Source of the DNA: Nocardia sp. NBC_01327
GTDB lineage: Bacteria; Actinomycetota; Actinomycetes; Mycobacteriales; Mycobacteriaceae
Length of the DNA: 64,000 nt
Reading direction: 5' to 3'
Assembly: GCF_035958815.1 (NCBI RefSeq)
Contig: NZ_CP108383.1
Location: 6,572,001-6,636,000, forward strand
This document shows, piece by piece, positions 50,176 to 58,529 of this stretch. Under the pieces are notes generated by a model that was given only the letters and a program-made list of their open reading frames with translations, ran no database searches and was not told where the DNA came from. Every line of letters begins with the position of its first letter. Within the stretch, counting starts at the first letter, position 1. Made by a program: the position numbers and the translations under genes.

Positions 50176-50934
50176 TCAGCGCGCTGCTTCGTAGGTGCTC
50201 TTCGGTGTCGGAATCAGTTGGTAGTCGGTGACGTCGAAGGTGGGGGTGAGTTCCGGGTCGTGCCGGGCGCTGTCGGTGCGCACGATGCCGCGCAGTTGCA
50301 GCCACTGGTCGTCCGGAATCACCTCCGGCAGTCCGGCCAGGTGCACCAGCGCGTATTGGGCGTCGGCGACACAGCAGGTGATGACGACCTTGGCGAGATC
50401 GGCATCCGCGGCGCCCGGGTGATCGCGTTCGAGATCCTTGGGCCGGACGATGAATCCGCTGATGGTCACCTCCCTGCCGTCCAGCGAATGCGTGGAGTCC
50501 TGTAGCGCCCGCTGGACGAGTTCGACCACCGGCACGGCCGGCGCATCGCCGGCAGGCAGTGGCGGGAACGCGCGCTGTCCGGGCAGTGCCGAGGCCGCAT
50601 CGCCGGTGATGGCCTGGACCGGTGAGCTGCTCTGTACTCCGTTCGCGCCCAGTGCGGGCGGGGCGATGAACAGCAGGGCCGCGATCGGCAGGAGCAGCAG
50701 CCACTGCGCTCGGCCGGTGCCGTGCTCGTGCTCGTCATGCTCATCGGGTGCGGCGCCGCGGCGGATATCGCGAACAATGGCCACCAGTGCCAGCACAATG
50801 AATCCGGCCGCGCTCACCAGCAGATACGGATGCAGGCTCGGTTTCACATAGCGGGCGTAGCTGCCGTCGAGCGTGATCCACAGGACCGCGCCGCCGATGA
50901 GCAGCAGCACCAGATTCTGCGCTTCCCGTTTCAT
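50176..50934 (-). CDS. TIGR03943/DUF1980 family membrane protein
   Basis: A 252-residue protein with two to three N-terminal membrane segments (about residues 7-22, 36-54 and 80-98), a His/Glu/Asp-rich loop DEHDEHEHGTG between segments, and a soluble C-terminal domain (VTISGFIVRPKDLE, VITCCVADA with paired Cys). It is the partner of the DUF318 permease, as in Bacillus ycgQ/ycgR. The His-rich loop and Cys pair suggest a metal. ATG 50934 overlaps the permease stop by 4 nt. The pair probably moves or inserts metal or a small ligand; the substrate is not established. Confidence 0.85.
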   Translation of the reverse strand: MKREAQNLVLLLIGGAVLWITLDGSYARYVKPSLHPYLLVSAAGFIVLALVAIVRDIRRGAAPDEHDEHEHGTGRAQWLLLLPIAALLFIAPPALGANGVQSSSPVQAITGDAASALPGQRAFPPLPAGDAPAVPVVELVQRALQDSTHSLDGREVTISGFIVRPKDLERDHPGAADADLAKVVITCCVADAQYALVHLAGLPEVIPDDQWLQLRGIVRTDSARHDPELTPTFDVTDYQLIPTPKSTYEAAR

Positions 50935-51935
50935 CGCGCGCCTCCGAGGAATACGTAGCCGGCAATGCTGCCGCAGACAATGGCCACCCCGAAGGTCAAG
51001 GGCGCGAATCGGAGTGCGAACCTGCGGCCGAAACTGCCCGCCTGCATGGCGAAGAGCTTCACATCCACCGCCGGGCCCACCACCAGGAACACCAGCCGTG
51101 GGAGCAGCGGCAGGGTGGACATGCTCGAGGCGACGAAGGCGTCCGCCTCCGAACACAGCGCGAGCACGATCGCCAGTACCGCCATGACCAGGACCGCGAT
51201 CACCATCTGCCCCGCCAATTGCTGATACCAGGCGGGCGGGACCAGCACATGCAGTGCGGCCGCGGCTGCCGCGCCCAGCACCAGAAAAGCACCGGCCTGC
51301 AGCAGATCGTGCCGGGCGGCCTCGGTGAAGACCTCCCACCGGGTGCGCCCCGCCGCGCAGTGGTCGTGCCCGCGCTCGCGCGGCCGCATCCACTCCGGGC
51401 GGCCGATGCGCGACCACACCAGACCCATCACAATCGCCGTGGCGAGGGAGCCGGTGAACCGCGCGGCCACCATGCCCGGTTCGCCCGGAAATGCCACCGC
51501 CGTCGCGATCAGCACCACCGGATTGGTCGCGGGCGCCGACAGCATGAACGCCAGCGCCACCGACCCCGGTGCACCCTGATCTGTCAGCCGCCGGGCCACC
51601 GGCACCACGCCGCACTCACATCCCGGCAATGCCATCCCCGCCAGCCCCGCCACCCCGATCGCCGCGGATTCATTGCGCGGCAAAATCTTTCGCAGCAGCG
51701 CCGGAGAAACGAAAGCCGCGATGGCCCCACTGACCACCACCCCGAGCGCCAGGAACGGCACCGCCTGGATGAACATCCCCGCGAAGATCGTGACCGCCGT
51801 CTGCAGCCGCGCCGATGTACCCACCGCATGCGCCAGCGGCACCTGCAGCACCAGCCCGACAACAAGCAGCACCACCAGCGCATAGGTCGAAGAAACCTTC
51901 GTCCGCACAATATTCAGACCATTCGGCGCGACCAC
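50931..51935 (-). CDS. DUF318/YraQ-type permease
   Basis: A 334-residue membrane protein with eight to nine hydrophobic segments. The motif MALPGCECGVVPVARRL and the repeated SEADAFVASSM and SAPATNPVVLIAT segments are typical of this permease family, in which the ArsP arsenic efflux proteins form one branch. The Cys pair in GCECG may bind metal. It is followed by the DUF1980 gene through an ATGA overlap, so the two work together. Substrate unknown; zinc or another thiophilic metal are candidates. Confidence 0.85.
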   Translation of the reverse strand: MVAPNGLNIVRTKVSSTYALVVLLVVGLVLQVPLAHAVGTSARLQTAVTIFAGMFIQAVPFLALGVVVSGAIAAFVSPALLRKILPRNESAAIGVAGLAGMALPGCECGVVPVARRLTDQGAPGSVALAFMLSAPATNPVVLIATAVAFPGEPGMVAARFTGSLATAIVMGLVWSRIGRPEWMRPRERGHDHCAAGRTRWEVFTEAARHDLLQAGAFLVLGAAAAAALHVLVPPAWYQQLAGQMVIAVLVMAVLAIVLALCSEADAFVASSMSTLPLLPRLVFLVVGPAVDVKLFAMQAGSFGRRFALRFAPLTFGVAIVCGSIAGYVFLGGAR

Positions 51936-52081
51936 CCGCCCATCCTGTCAGCCGCTCCCCCGAACCGCCCCGCGACGGACCGGCCATATAGTGCCAGTCG
52001 TCGAAATCGCTTGATCCAGTCGAGCGCCGGAGAGCAGCGGGAGCTGCGTTCCCCGGCGCCCGAAGTCCGCACTGCGGGCTG

Positions 52082-52645
52082 CTACGCCACGGTCCACTGG
52101 CCGGTGCGGTCGGACATGCCGCTGTCCATTCCGAACTGGACCTTGGCGATCGTGGCGTCCGCCGGAACCTGGAAGACCAGGAAGCCGAGGGCGTTGTCAC
52201 CCGGAGCGATGGTCAAGGTGGTGCCGAAATTCGGGCCCGCCGAGGTGTCGGCGTAGGTGAGGGAGGCGGGGAAGGTCTGGCCTTGACTGTCCACCACCTT
52301 GGCGCCGTTGGAGGGCGCATCGTCGTATGCGGCGGTGCCGGTGTTCACGATCCGGAATTGCACTGCGTAGTAACGCTTCCCGGGCGGCAGAGCGTCCACG
52401 TCGTCACCACTCGTCGGTGCGTCGATCACCTGCACCACCGTCACATCGGCCTTGGTGCCGCTCGCTATGCCCTTCAGGCCGATGGTGTCTCCGACCTTCG
52501 CGGGCGCGGCCTGCGCGGCGGCCGGTCCACCCGAATTGGCCTTGGTGACAACGGCATCCCCGGTCGACGGACCGCAACCGGTCAGAGCGACTGACACCGC
52601 GAGCGCCCCCAGCAGAGCAGTGGAGCAACGGCGCACATACTTCAT
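52082..52645 (-). CDS. lipoprotein with DUF4352-like domain
   Basis: A 187-residue lipoprotein. Signal sequence with lipobox ALTGCG, short linker, then a DUF4352/immunoglobulin-like beta domain (VQVIDAPTSGDD, YYAVQFRIVNTGTAAYDD, TIAPGDNALGFLVFQVP). These domains sit on the cell surface and probably serve binding or protection; function unknown. ATG 52645 has a GGGGAG site; the longer frame is not needed. A small palindrome TGCCA-N3-TGGCA lies at 52668-52680, just upstream. Confidence 0.82.
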   Translation of the reverse strand: MKYVRRCSTALLGALAVSVALTGCGPSTGDAVVTKANSGGPAAAQAAPAKVGDTIGLKGIASGTKADVTVVQVIDAPTSGDDVDALPPGKRYYAVQFRIVNTGTAAYDDAPSNGAKVVDSQGQTFPASLTYADTSAGPNFGTTLTIAPGDNALGFLVFQVPADATIAKVQFGMDSGMSDRTGQWTVA

Positions 52646-52667
52646 TCTGAATTTCTCCCCTTCAATG

Positions 52668-52680
52668 TGCCAGTGTGGCA
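52668..52680. promoter_or_regulatory. small palindrome before the lipoprotein gene
   Basis: TGCCAGTGTGGCA, 5-bp arms with a 3-nt centre, 23 bp upstream of the lipoprotein ATG. Possible operator; the signal is short. Confidence 0.3.
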
Positions 52681-52759
52681 ACGCATATTGATCGCGGAGA
52701 AAGATCATCGTGTTAATCGCCGGTGCTCGAGGCCCGATCTCACTGCGGATCAGCCTGTG

Positions 52760-53359
52760 TCACACCGGGTTTACCGATACGAATTCGTAGGCATGAGACA
52801 CCAGGCCGTCACCGACCCTCCGCGTGTCGACCAGGCGCAGCGGCTTTCTCCGACAAGTCTCGCCGAAGAGGCGCAGGCCGGTCCCCAGTACAACCGGGAA
52901 AACGACCAGGCGCAGTTCATCGGCGAGGTTGTGGTCGATCAGGGTGCGCACGAGCTGATAGCTGCCGTAGACCAGGATTTGCCCGTCCACCTTTCGCTTC
53001 AGCTCCGAAATCTCCTTTGCCGCATCACCATTGAGGACGGTGGTGTTGCGCCACCGCGGATGGTCGAGAGTCGACGAGACGACGTATTTGGGGAGGCTGT
53101 TCATGCTGTCCGCCCATGTGCTGCTCACTCGATCGGCCATCGACGGCGTGCGGGACGCGAACCACTCGTAGCTCCGCCTGCCCAGCAGCAGCGCCTCGGC
53201 GCCCTGCGCTTCCTCGGTCTCGGCGGCGGTCCAGGCTTCGAGGTCGCCACTGCCCACGAACTGGTGGAACCAGCCGCCCAGCTCGAAGCCCTCCTGGCCG
53301 TCCGGGTCCTGGACCACTCCGTCGAGGGTGACATTGGTGCTGAGGACGATCTTTCCCAT
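52760..53359 (-). CDS. RibD/DHFR-like reductase family protein
   Basis: A 199-residue relative of the protein at 14292, with VTLDGVVQDPDG, LLLGRRSYEWFASR and LVYGSYQLVRTLID. ATG 53359 has an AAAGGAG site. It is divergent from an ECF sigma factor gene with 113 bp between, so it may be a target of that sigma factor. NADPH binding is expected; the reaction is not known. Confidence 0.8.
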   Translation of the reverse strand: MGKIVLSTNVTLDGVVQDPDGQEGFELGGWFHQFVGSGDLEAWTAAETEEAQGAEALLLGRRSYEWFASRTPSMADRVSSTWADSMNSLPKYVVSSTLDHPRWRNTTVLNGDAAKEISELKRKVDGQILVYGSYQLVRTLIDHNLADELRLVVFPVVLGTGLRLFGETCRRKPLRLVDTRRVGDGLVSHAYEFVSVNPV

Positions 53360-53472
53360 TTCCGTACTCCTTTGACAATGCTGTCGGCTATCACTGGTAT
53401 CGACGCCGGGGCATCGGAAAAGGAGGCGCTGCGCGACCGCCCCCTTCGCGCCTCCGCCGGCGTCCATACGGC

Positions 53473-54513
<1,041 letters not shown>

Positions 54514-54610
54514 GCGGACTATCGTCAGCGATGAGTTTCGAACGCCCGCCCCGTCGGTACAGACGAGGGCATACGCACCTCGAATCACCTCGATTGCGAA
54601 GAAGGACAGA

Positions 54611-55033
54611 ATGAAACTCGACGACACCGCACGCCAACTCATCGCTTCCGAGCCCGCGACGCTGGTCACGGTCAATCGCGACGGCAGCCCGCAGATAAGC
54701 CTGGTCTGGATGGCGGTGCAGCGCACGGCCGACGGCGACGACGAGCTGGTCACCGCGCATCTGGCGGAACATCAGAAGGTTCGCAATATCCGGCGGGACA
54801 GCCGGGTTGCCGTCACCTTCGTCTCGACCGACCGCAATACGCTGCAGCCCTGGTATCTGTCGATCAAGGGCACCGCGCACATCGAGGAGGGCGGCGCACC
54901 CGAACTGCTGGACGAGATCGCCACCTCACTGCTCGGGCCCGGCACCGGTTTCCCGCCGCCCGGTTCACCGGCGGGATACCTGACCCATATCGCCATCGAG
55001 CACATCGGTGGTGTCGGGCCCTGGGCGACCTAG
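54611..55033 (+). CDS. PPOX-family, F420/FMN-dependent oxidoreductase
   Basis: A 140-residue split-barrel flavin-binding protein: ATLVTVNRDGSPQISLVWM and the SRVAVTFVST and PWYLSIKGTAHIEEGG strands are typical of the F420-dependent PPOX/FDOR-B proteins of actinobacteria. They reduce biliverdin-like molecules, fatty acids or xenobiotics with F420H2. ATG 54611 follows a GAAGAAGGA site. It sits between the sigma factor and the rifampicin monooxygenase-like gene on the same strand. F420 use is inferred from the family. Confidence 0.85.
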   Translation: MKLDDTARQLIASEPATLVTVNRDGSPQISLVWMAVQRTADGDDELVTAHLAEHQKVRNIRRDSRVAVTFVSTDRNTLQPWYLSIKGTAHIEEGGAPELLDEIATSLLGPGTGFPPPGSPAGYLTHIAIEHIGGVGPWAT

Positions 55034-55054
55034 GGACACTACCGGCCGTGCGGC

Positions 55055-55090
55055 CCTTCGGCGTATATCGCTTGCGATGAGAGCCGAAGG
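55055..55090. promoter_or_regulatory. inverted repeat upstream of the rifampicin monooxygenase-like gene
   Basis: CCTTCGGC and GCCGAAGG are separated by 20 nt, with a TATATC box in between. It could be a regulatory site or a hairpin behind the PPOX gene. Confidence 0.35.
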
Positions 55091-55218
55091 TGCCGCACAA
55101 TGGCCGCCGATGCCAGGACCTGCGGAAATCCGGAATCAGCGAGCCGTCCACACGCGGCTTCGCACGAGGACGGGATGTGCGGTGACTGGGTGGAGCGAAT
55201 TTCACGAACGGGTGGTTC

Positions 55219-56649
55219 ATGTTCGATGTGATCATTGCCGGGTGCGGGCCGACCGGTGCGATGCTGGCCGCCGAACTGCGCCTGCATGATGTACGGGTAC
55301 TGGTGCTGGAGAAGGAAACCGGGCCCGCGTCGTCGTTCGTCCGCATAGTCAGTCTGCACATTCGCAGTCTCGAGCTGATGGCCATGCGCGGACTGCTCGA
55401 TCGCCTGCTCGAACGCGGCAGACAGCGTCCGGTCGGCGGCATCTTCGCCGCCATCCCCACACCCGCGCCCACGGGCCTGGATTCCGCGTACGCCTATCTG
55501 CTGGGCATCCCGCAGCCGATCGTGAATCGGATACTCGAAGACCATGCGACCGAACTGGGCGCCCAGGTCCGGCACGGTTGTGCGGTAACAGGTTTCGAGC
55601 AGGACGACGAGGGTGTGACCGTCGAACTGGCCGACGGAGAGCGGCTGCGCTCGCGCTACCTCGTCGGTTGCGACGGCGCGCGCAGTACGGTGCGCAAACT
55701 GCTCGGCGTCGGCTTCCCCGGCGAGCCCTCGCGCAACGACACGCTGATGGGCGAGATGGAACTGGGTGCGCCGCCGGAGGAGATCGCCGCCCAAGTGGCC
55801 GAAATCAGCGCCGCCGACAGGCGATTCAACGTCAGGCCCTTCGGCGACGGGGTCTACAGCGTTGCCCTCCCCGCCGCGGGAGTCAGCGAGGATCGCACGG
55901 AGCCGCCCACCCTGGAGGATTTCACCGAGCAGTTGCGCGCCCTCGCCGGAACCGATTTCGGCGCGCACTCCCCCCGCTGGTTGACCCGCTTCGGCGATGC
56001 CACCCGGCTGGTCGAAAACTATCGGGTCGGACGGGTGCTGCTGGCCGGCGATGCGGCGCATATCCACCCGCCCGCCGGCGGTCAGGGCCTCAATCTGGGC
56101 GTTCAGGACGCGGTCAACCTCGGCTGGAAACTGGCCGGACAGCTGCGCGGCTGGGCGCCGGAAACCTTGCTGGACACCTACCAGGGCGAACGTCATCCGG
56201 TCGCCGCGGACGTGCTGGAGAACACCCGCGCCCAGGTGCAGCTCGCATCCACCGACCCGGGCCCGCAGGCCGTGCGCAGGCTGCTCGCCGAATTGATGAA
56301 CTTCGACGAGGTGAACCGCTCTCTGATCGAGAAGATCACCGCGACCGGCATCCGCTACGACTTCGGCGAGGGCCCCGACCTGCTCGGCCGCCGGCTGCGC
56401 GATATCGACCTGAAACAGGGCCGCCTCTACGACCGGCTGCGCCTGGGCCGCGGCCTGATCATCGACCGGACCGAACGCCTGACCGCCGACGGCTGGTCGG
56501 ACCGAGTCGACCTCATCGCCGATCCCACTGCGGCACTCGATATTCCGGCCCTCCTGCTCCGTCCCGACGGCTACATCGCCTGGATCGGCGAGGACCAGCA
56601 GGATCTGAACAACCACCTCGCCCGCTGGTTCGGCAAGCCCGCCAACTGA
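55219..56649 (+). CDS. rox: probable rifampicin monooxygenase
   Basis: A 476-residue class A flavin monooxygenase. FAD motif GCGPTGAMLAAELRLH, DG motif VGCDGARSTVRKLLGVGFPG, and GDAAHIHPPAGGQGLNLG. Along its length it matches, from memory, the Rox enzyme of Nocardia farcinica, including LAGTDFGAHSPRWL and TDPGPQAVRRLLAEL. Rox hydroxylates rifampicin and inactivates it. The N-terminal third differs more, so substrate range could differ. ATG 55219 has only a weak ribosome site (GGGTGG). I found no clear rifamycin-associated element in the 185 bp upstream. Works in the cytoplasm with NADPH and FAD. Confidence 0.8.
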   Translation: MFDVIIAGCGPTGAMLAAELRLHDVRVLVLEKETGPASSFVRIVSLHIRSLELMAMRGLLDRLLERGRQRPVGGIFAAIPTPAPTGLDSAYAYLLGIPQPIVNRILEDHATELGAQVRHGCAVTGFEQDDEGVTVELADGERLRSRYLVGCDGARSTVRKLLGVGFPGEPSRNDTLMGEMELGAPPEEIAAQVAEISAADRRFNVRPFGDGVYSVALPAAGVSEDRTEPPTLEDFTEQLRALAGTDFGAHSPRWLTRFGDATRLVENYRVGRVLLAGDAAHIHPPAGGQGLNLGVQDAVNLGWKLAGQLRGWAPETLLDTYQGERHPVAADVLENTRAQVQLASTDPGPQAVRRLLAELMNFDEVNRSLIEKITATGIRYDFGEGPDLLGRRLRDIDLKQGRLYDRLRLGRGLIIDRTERLTADGWSDRVDLIADPTAALDIPALLLRPDGYIAWIGEDQQDLNNHLARWFGKPAN

Positions 56650-56665
56650 TTTCGAGCACGCGCGT

Positions 56666-57601
56666 TCAGTGATGTTCGACGAAGTCGTGGATGAGTGCGC
56701 CGGTCGCGCCGGGCTCCTCGATCATGGGAGTGTGACCGCAGTCGAGGGTTTCGATCCGGACGTGCGGGACGCTGCGGTAGTCCTGGAAGGACGCGGCTTG
56801 CCAGCGCCGGTCCTGGGAGCCGAAGAGCACCATGGTCGGCAGGGCCAGATCGGTCAGACGGTCCGGTTCGCGACGGTCCCGCAGATAGACATCCGATGCG
56901 TCGGAGGTCGCGGTGAGGCTGCGGTAGGTCATCCCCCGGACGTCGGCGACGATCTCGTCGGGAATCCGCACATCGCGAGTGAATGCGCTGCTGAGCGACA
57001 ATCGGATGGCGGCGTCCGGGAGCAACGGCCACAACGATTGCCCGAGTGCCGGAATAGACAGCAGGACACCGGCCGGGCCGTTATCGGTGAAGGCATCCAG
57101 CCGCGGGCCGGTATCGATCAATGCGAGTGCCGTCACCAGATCGTGGCGTTGTTCGGCCAGCGAGGTGGCCACGTAGCCGCCAGTGGAGTGCCCGATTACA
57201 ACCGCCTCGCGCACGCCGAGTCGGTCGAGCACGGCTCCGACCCGGCGGGCTTGTTCGGCCATGCTGTAGCCGCTGTCCGGCTTAGCCGATTTGCCATGTC
57301 CGAGTAGGTCGATCCGCACTACGTACTGATCATGCAATTCGGGCATCACCTGGTCCCACCAGGCGGTCGATCCGGCCAGCCCGTGCAGCAGCACCACCGC
57401 GCGGGCGCTGGGCGCTCCGCCGGCCACGACGTGGATATCTCCGTCCGGCAGGTGCACCATCTGTTCCTGGGAATCATCCGCCGAGGCGGTCGTGGCATTC
57501 GCCGTACTGCCGGTGAGCAGTGCGGCCCACATCGCGACGATCAACAGCCCGGCACGGCGGCGCCGACTCGATGATGTTGCGGCGGTGCTGGTCTCATCCA
57601 T
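56666..57601 (-). CDS. secreted alpha/beta hydrolase
   Basis: About 311 residues. An Arg-rich start and hydrophobic segment (residues 16-35) form a signal peptide cleaved near ANATTASA. The alpha/beta hydrolase body has LLHGLAGSTAWW, nucleophile elbow GHSTGGY, acid in LFGSQDRRW and His in CGHTPMIEEP. ATG 57601 has an AAGGAA site; the longer frame adds eleven residues without support. It stands divergent from the AraC gene at 57714, which may regulate it, and converges with the rifampicin monooxygenase-like gene. Substrate unknown. Confidence 0.85.
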   Translation of the reverse strand: MDETSTAATSSSRRRRAGLLIVAMWAALLTGSTANATTASADDSQEQMVHLPDGDIHVVAGGAPSARAVVLLHGLAGSTAWWDQVMPELHDQYVVRIDLLGHGKSAKPDSGYSMAEQARRVGAVLDRLGVREAVVIGHSTGGYVATSLAEQRHDLVTALALIDTGPRLDAFTDNGPAGVLLSIPALGQSLWPLLPDAAIRLSLSSAFTRDVRIPDEIVADVRGMTYRSLTATSDASDVYLRDRREPDRLTDLALPTMVLFGSQDRRWQAASFQDYRSVPHVRIETLDCGHTPMIEEPGATGALIHDFVEHH

Positions 57602-57701
57602 GGGTTTCCTTCGATCGATCGGTGATGCCACCACACTCCCGGACGACCGCAGGTGCTGTATTGAAGAAATGTCAGCCTCCCCCGAAGGGATGAACCACTC
57701 C

Positions 57702-57707
57702 TACACT
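57702..57707 (+). promoter_or_regulatory. -10 box of a probable leaderless AraC gene
   Basis: TACACT ends 6 nt before the GTG start at 57714, which is the spacing expected when transcription begins at the start codon. Confidence 0.5.
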
Positions 57708-57713
57708 CGGTGA

Positions 57714-58529
57714 GTGGCCTGGGAAATTGCACGACCGTTGCGCGCATCCGCACTGCACGGCGTCGATATGGCGGGATTCCGTATTCACGATGACGGCCCG
57801 TCGCAACTGCGCGCCATTCCCCATCCGGCCGTCACCGTGGTCGTCGAATTCGGCGACCGCTGCTTCGACGTCCGCGATTCGGCCGGCCGAAGTCATTCGG
57901 GCAGTTTGGCTCTCGGCCTCGGCGGTAGTCCGGCCCCGGTGCGCGTCGAGGCCATCGAGTGTGTGCAGGTACGCCTGTCACCGGTGGCCGCATCCGCAAT
58001 CCTCGGTTTCCCACTCGCCGAACTGAGCCGGAAAATCGTGGGACTCGAGGATATTTGGGGTCGCGATGCCATGCGCCTGCGTGAGCGCCTGCACGAAAGC
58101 CACAGCTGGCCGGAACGATTCGCACTGGTGGATATGACGCTGTCGGCGCGCTTGCGAGAGGACCGCCGGGTCGATCCCGAGATCGCCTGGGCGTGGCGCC
58201 AAATCACCCGCAGCCGGGGCCGATTCCGCGTCGAACATCTTGCCACTCGAGTCGGGTGGAGTCGCCAGCGACTGTGGTCCCGCTTCGGCACGCAGATCGG
58301 ACTGACACCCAAACGCGCCGCCATGCTGGTTCGTTTCGACCACGCCGTGCACCGGCTGGTGCTGGGCCATCCGCCCGCACAGGTCGCCGCCGACGGCGGT
58401 TATGCCGACCAATCCCATCTCTATCGCGACGTCCGCGATTTCACCGGCGCTCCCCTCACGTCCGCGACAGGTGAACCTTGGCTCGCGGTGGACGACCGAG
58501 CCTGGCCGTCGAGCGCCGCGTCGGCCTAG
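57714..58529 (+). CDS. AraC-family transcriptional regulator
   Basis: A 271-residue regulator. The C-terminal AraC domain has two helix-turn-helix motifs (FRVEHLATRVGWSRQRLWSRF at about 172-192, and PPAQVAADGGYADQSHLYRD at about 222-241). The N-terminal 130 residues are a cupin-like sensing domain. GTG 57714 is immediately behind a TACACT box. It is divergent from the secreted hydrolase gene at 57601, a likely target. Its TAG stop and the stop of the facing fusion gene share the same CTAG (58526-58529). Confidence 0.85.
   Translation: MAWEIARPLRASALHGVDMAGFRIHDDGPSQLRAIPHPAVTVVVEFGDRCFDVRDSAGRSHSGSLALGLGGSPAPVRVEAIECVQVRLSPVAASAILGFPLAELSRKIVGLEDIWGRDAMRLRERLHESHSWPERFALVDMTLSARLREDRRVDPEIAWAWRQITRSRGRFRVEHLATRVGWSRQRLWSRFGTQIGLTPKRAAMLVRFDHAVHRLVLGHPPAQVAADGGYADQSHLYRDVRDFTGAPLTSATGEPWLAVDDRAWPSSAASA

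Noticed and set aside
51936..52081. Zur-type box before the permease/DUF1980 pair
   Set aside because: No AT-rich palindrome of the Zur type is visible upstream of 51935, so zinc control is not supported by the sequence.
55034..55218. Rifamycin-associated element before the rox-like gene
   Set aside because: I looked for the known 19-bp inverted repeat and found no convincing copy.
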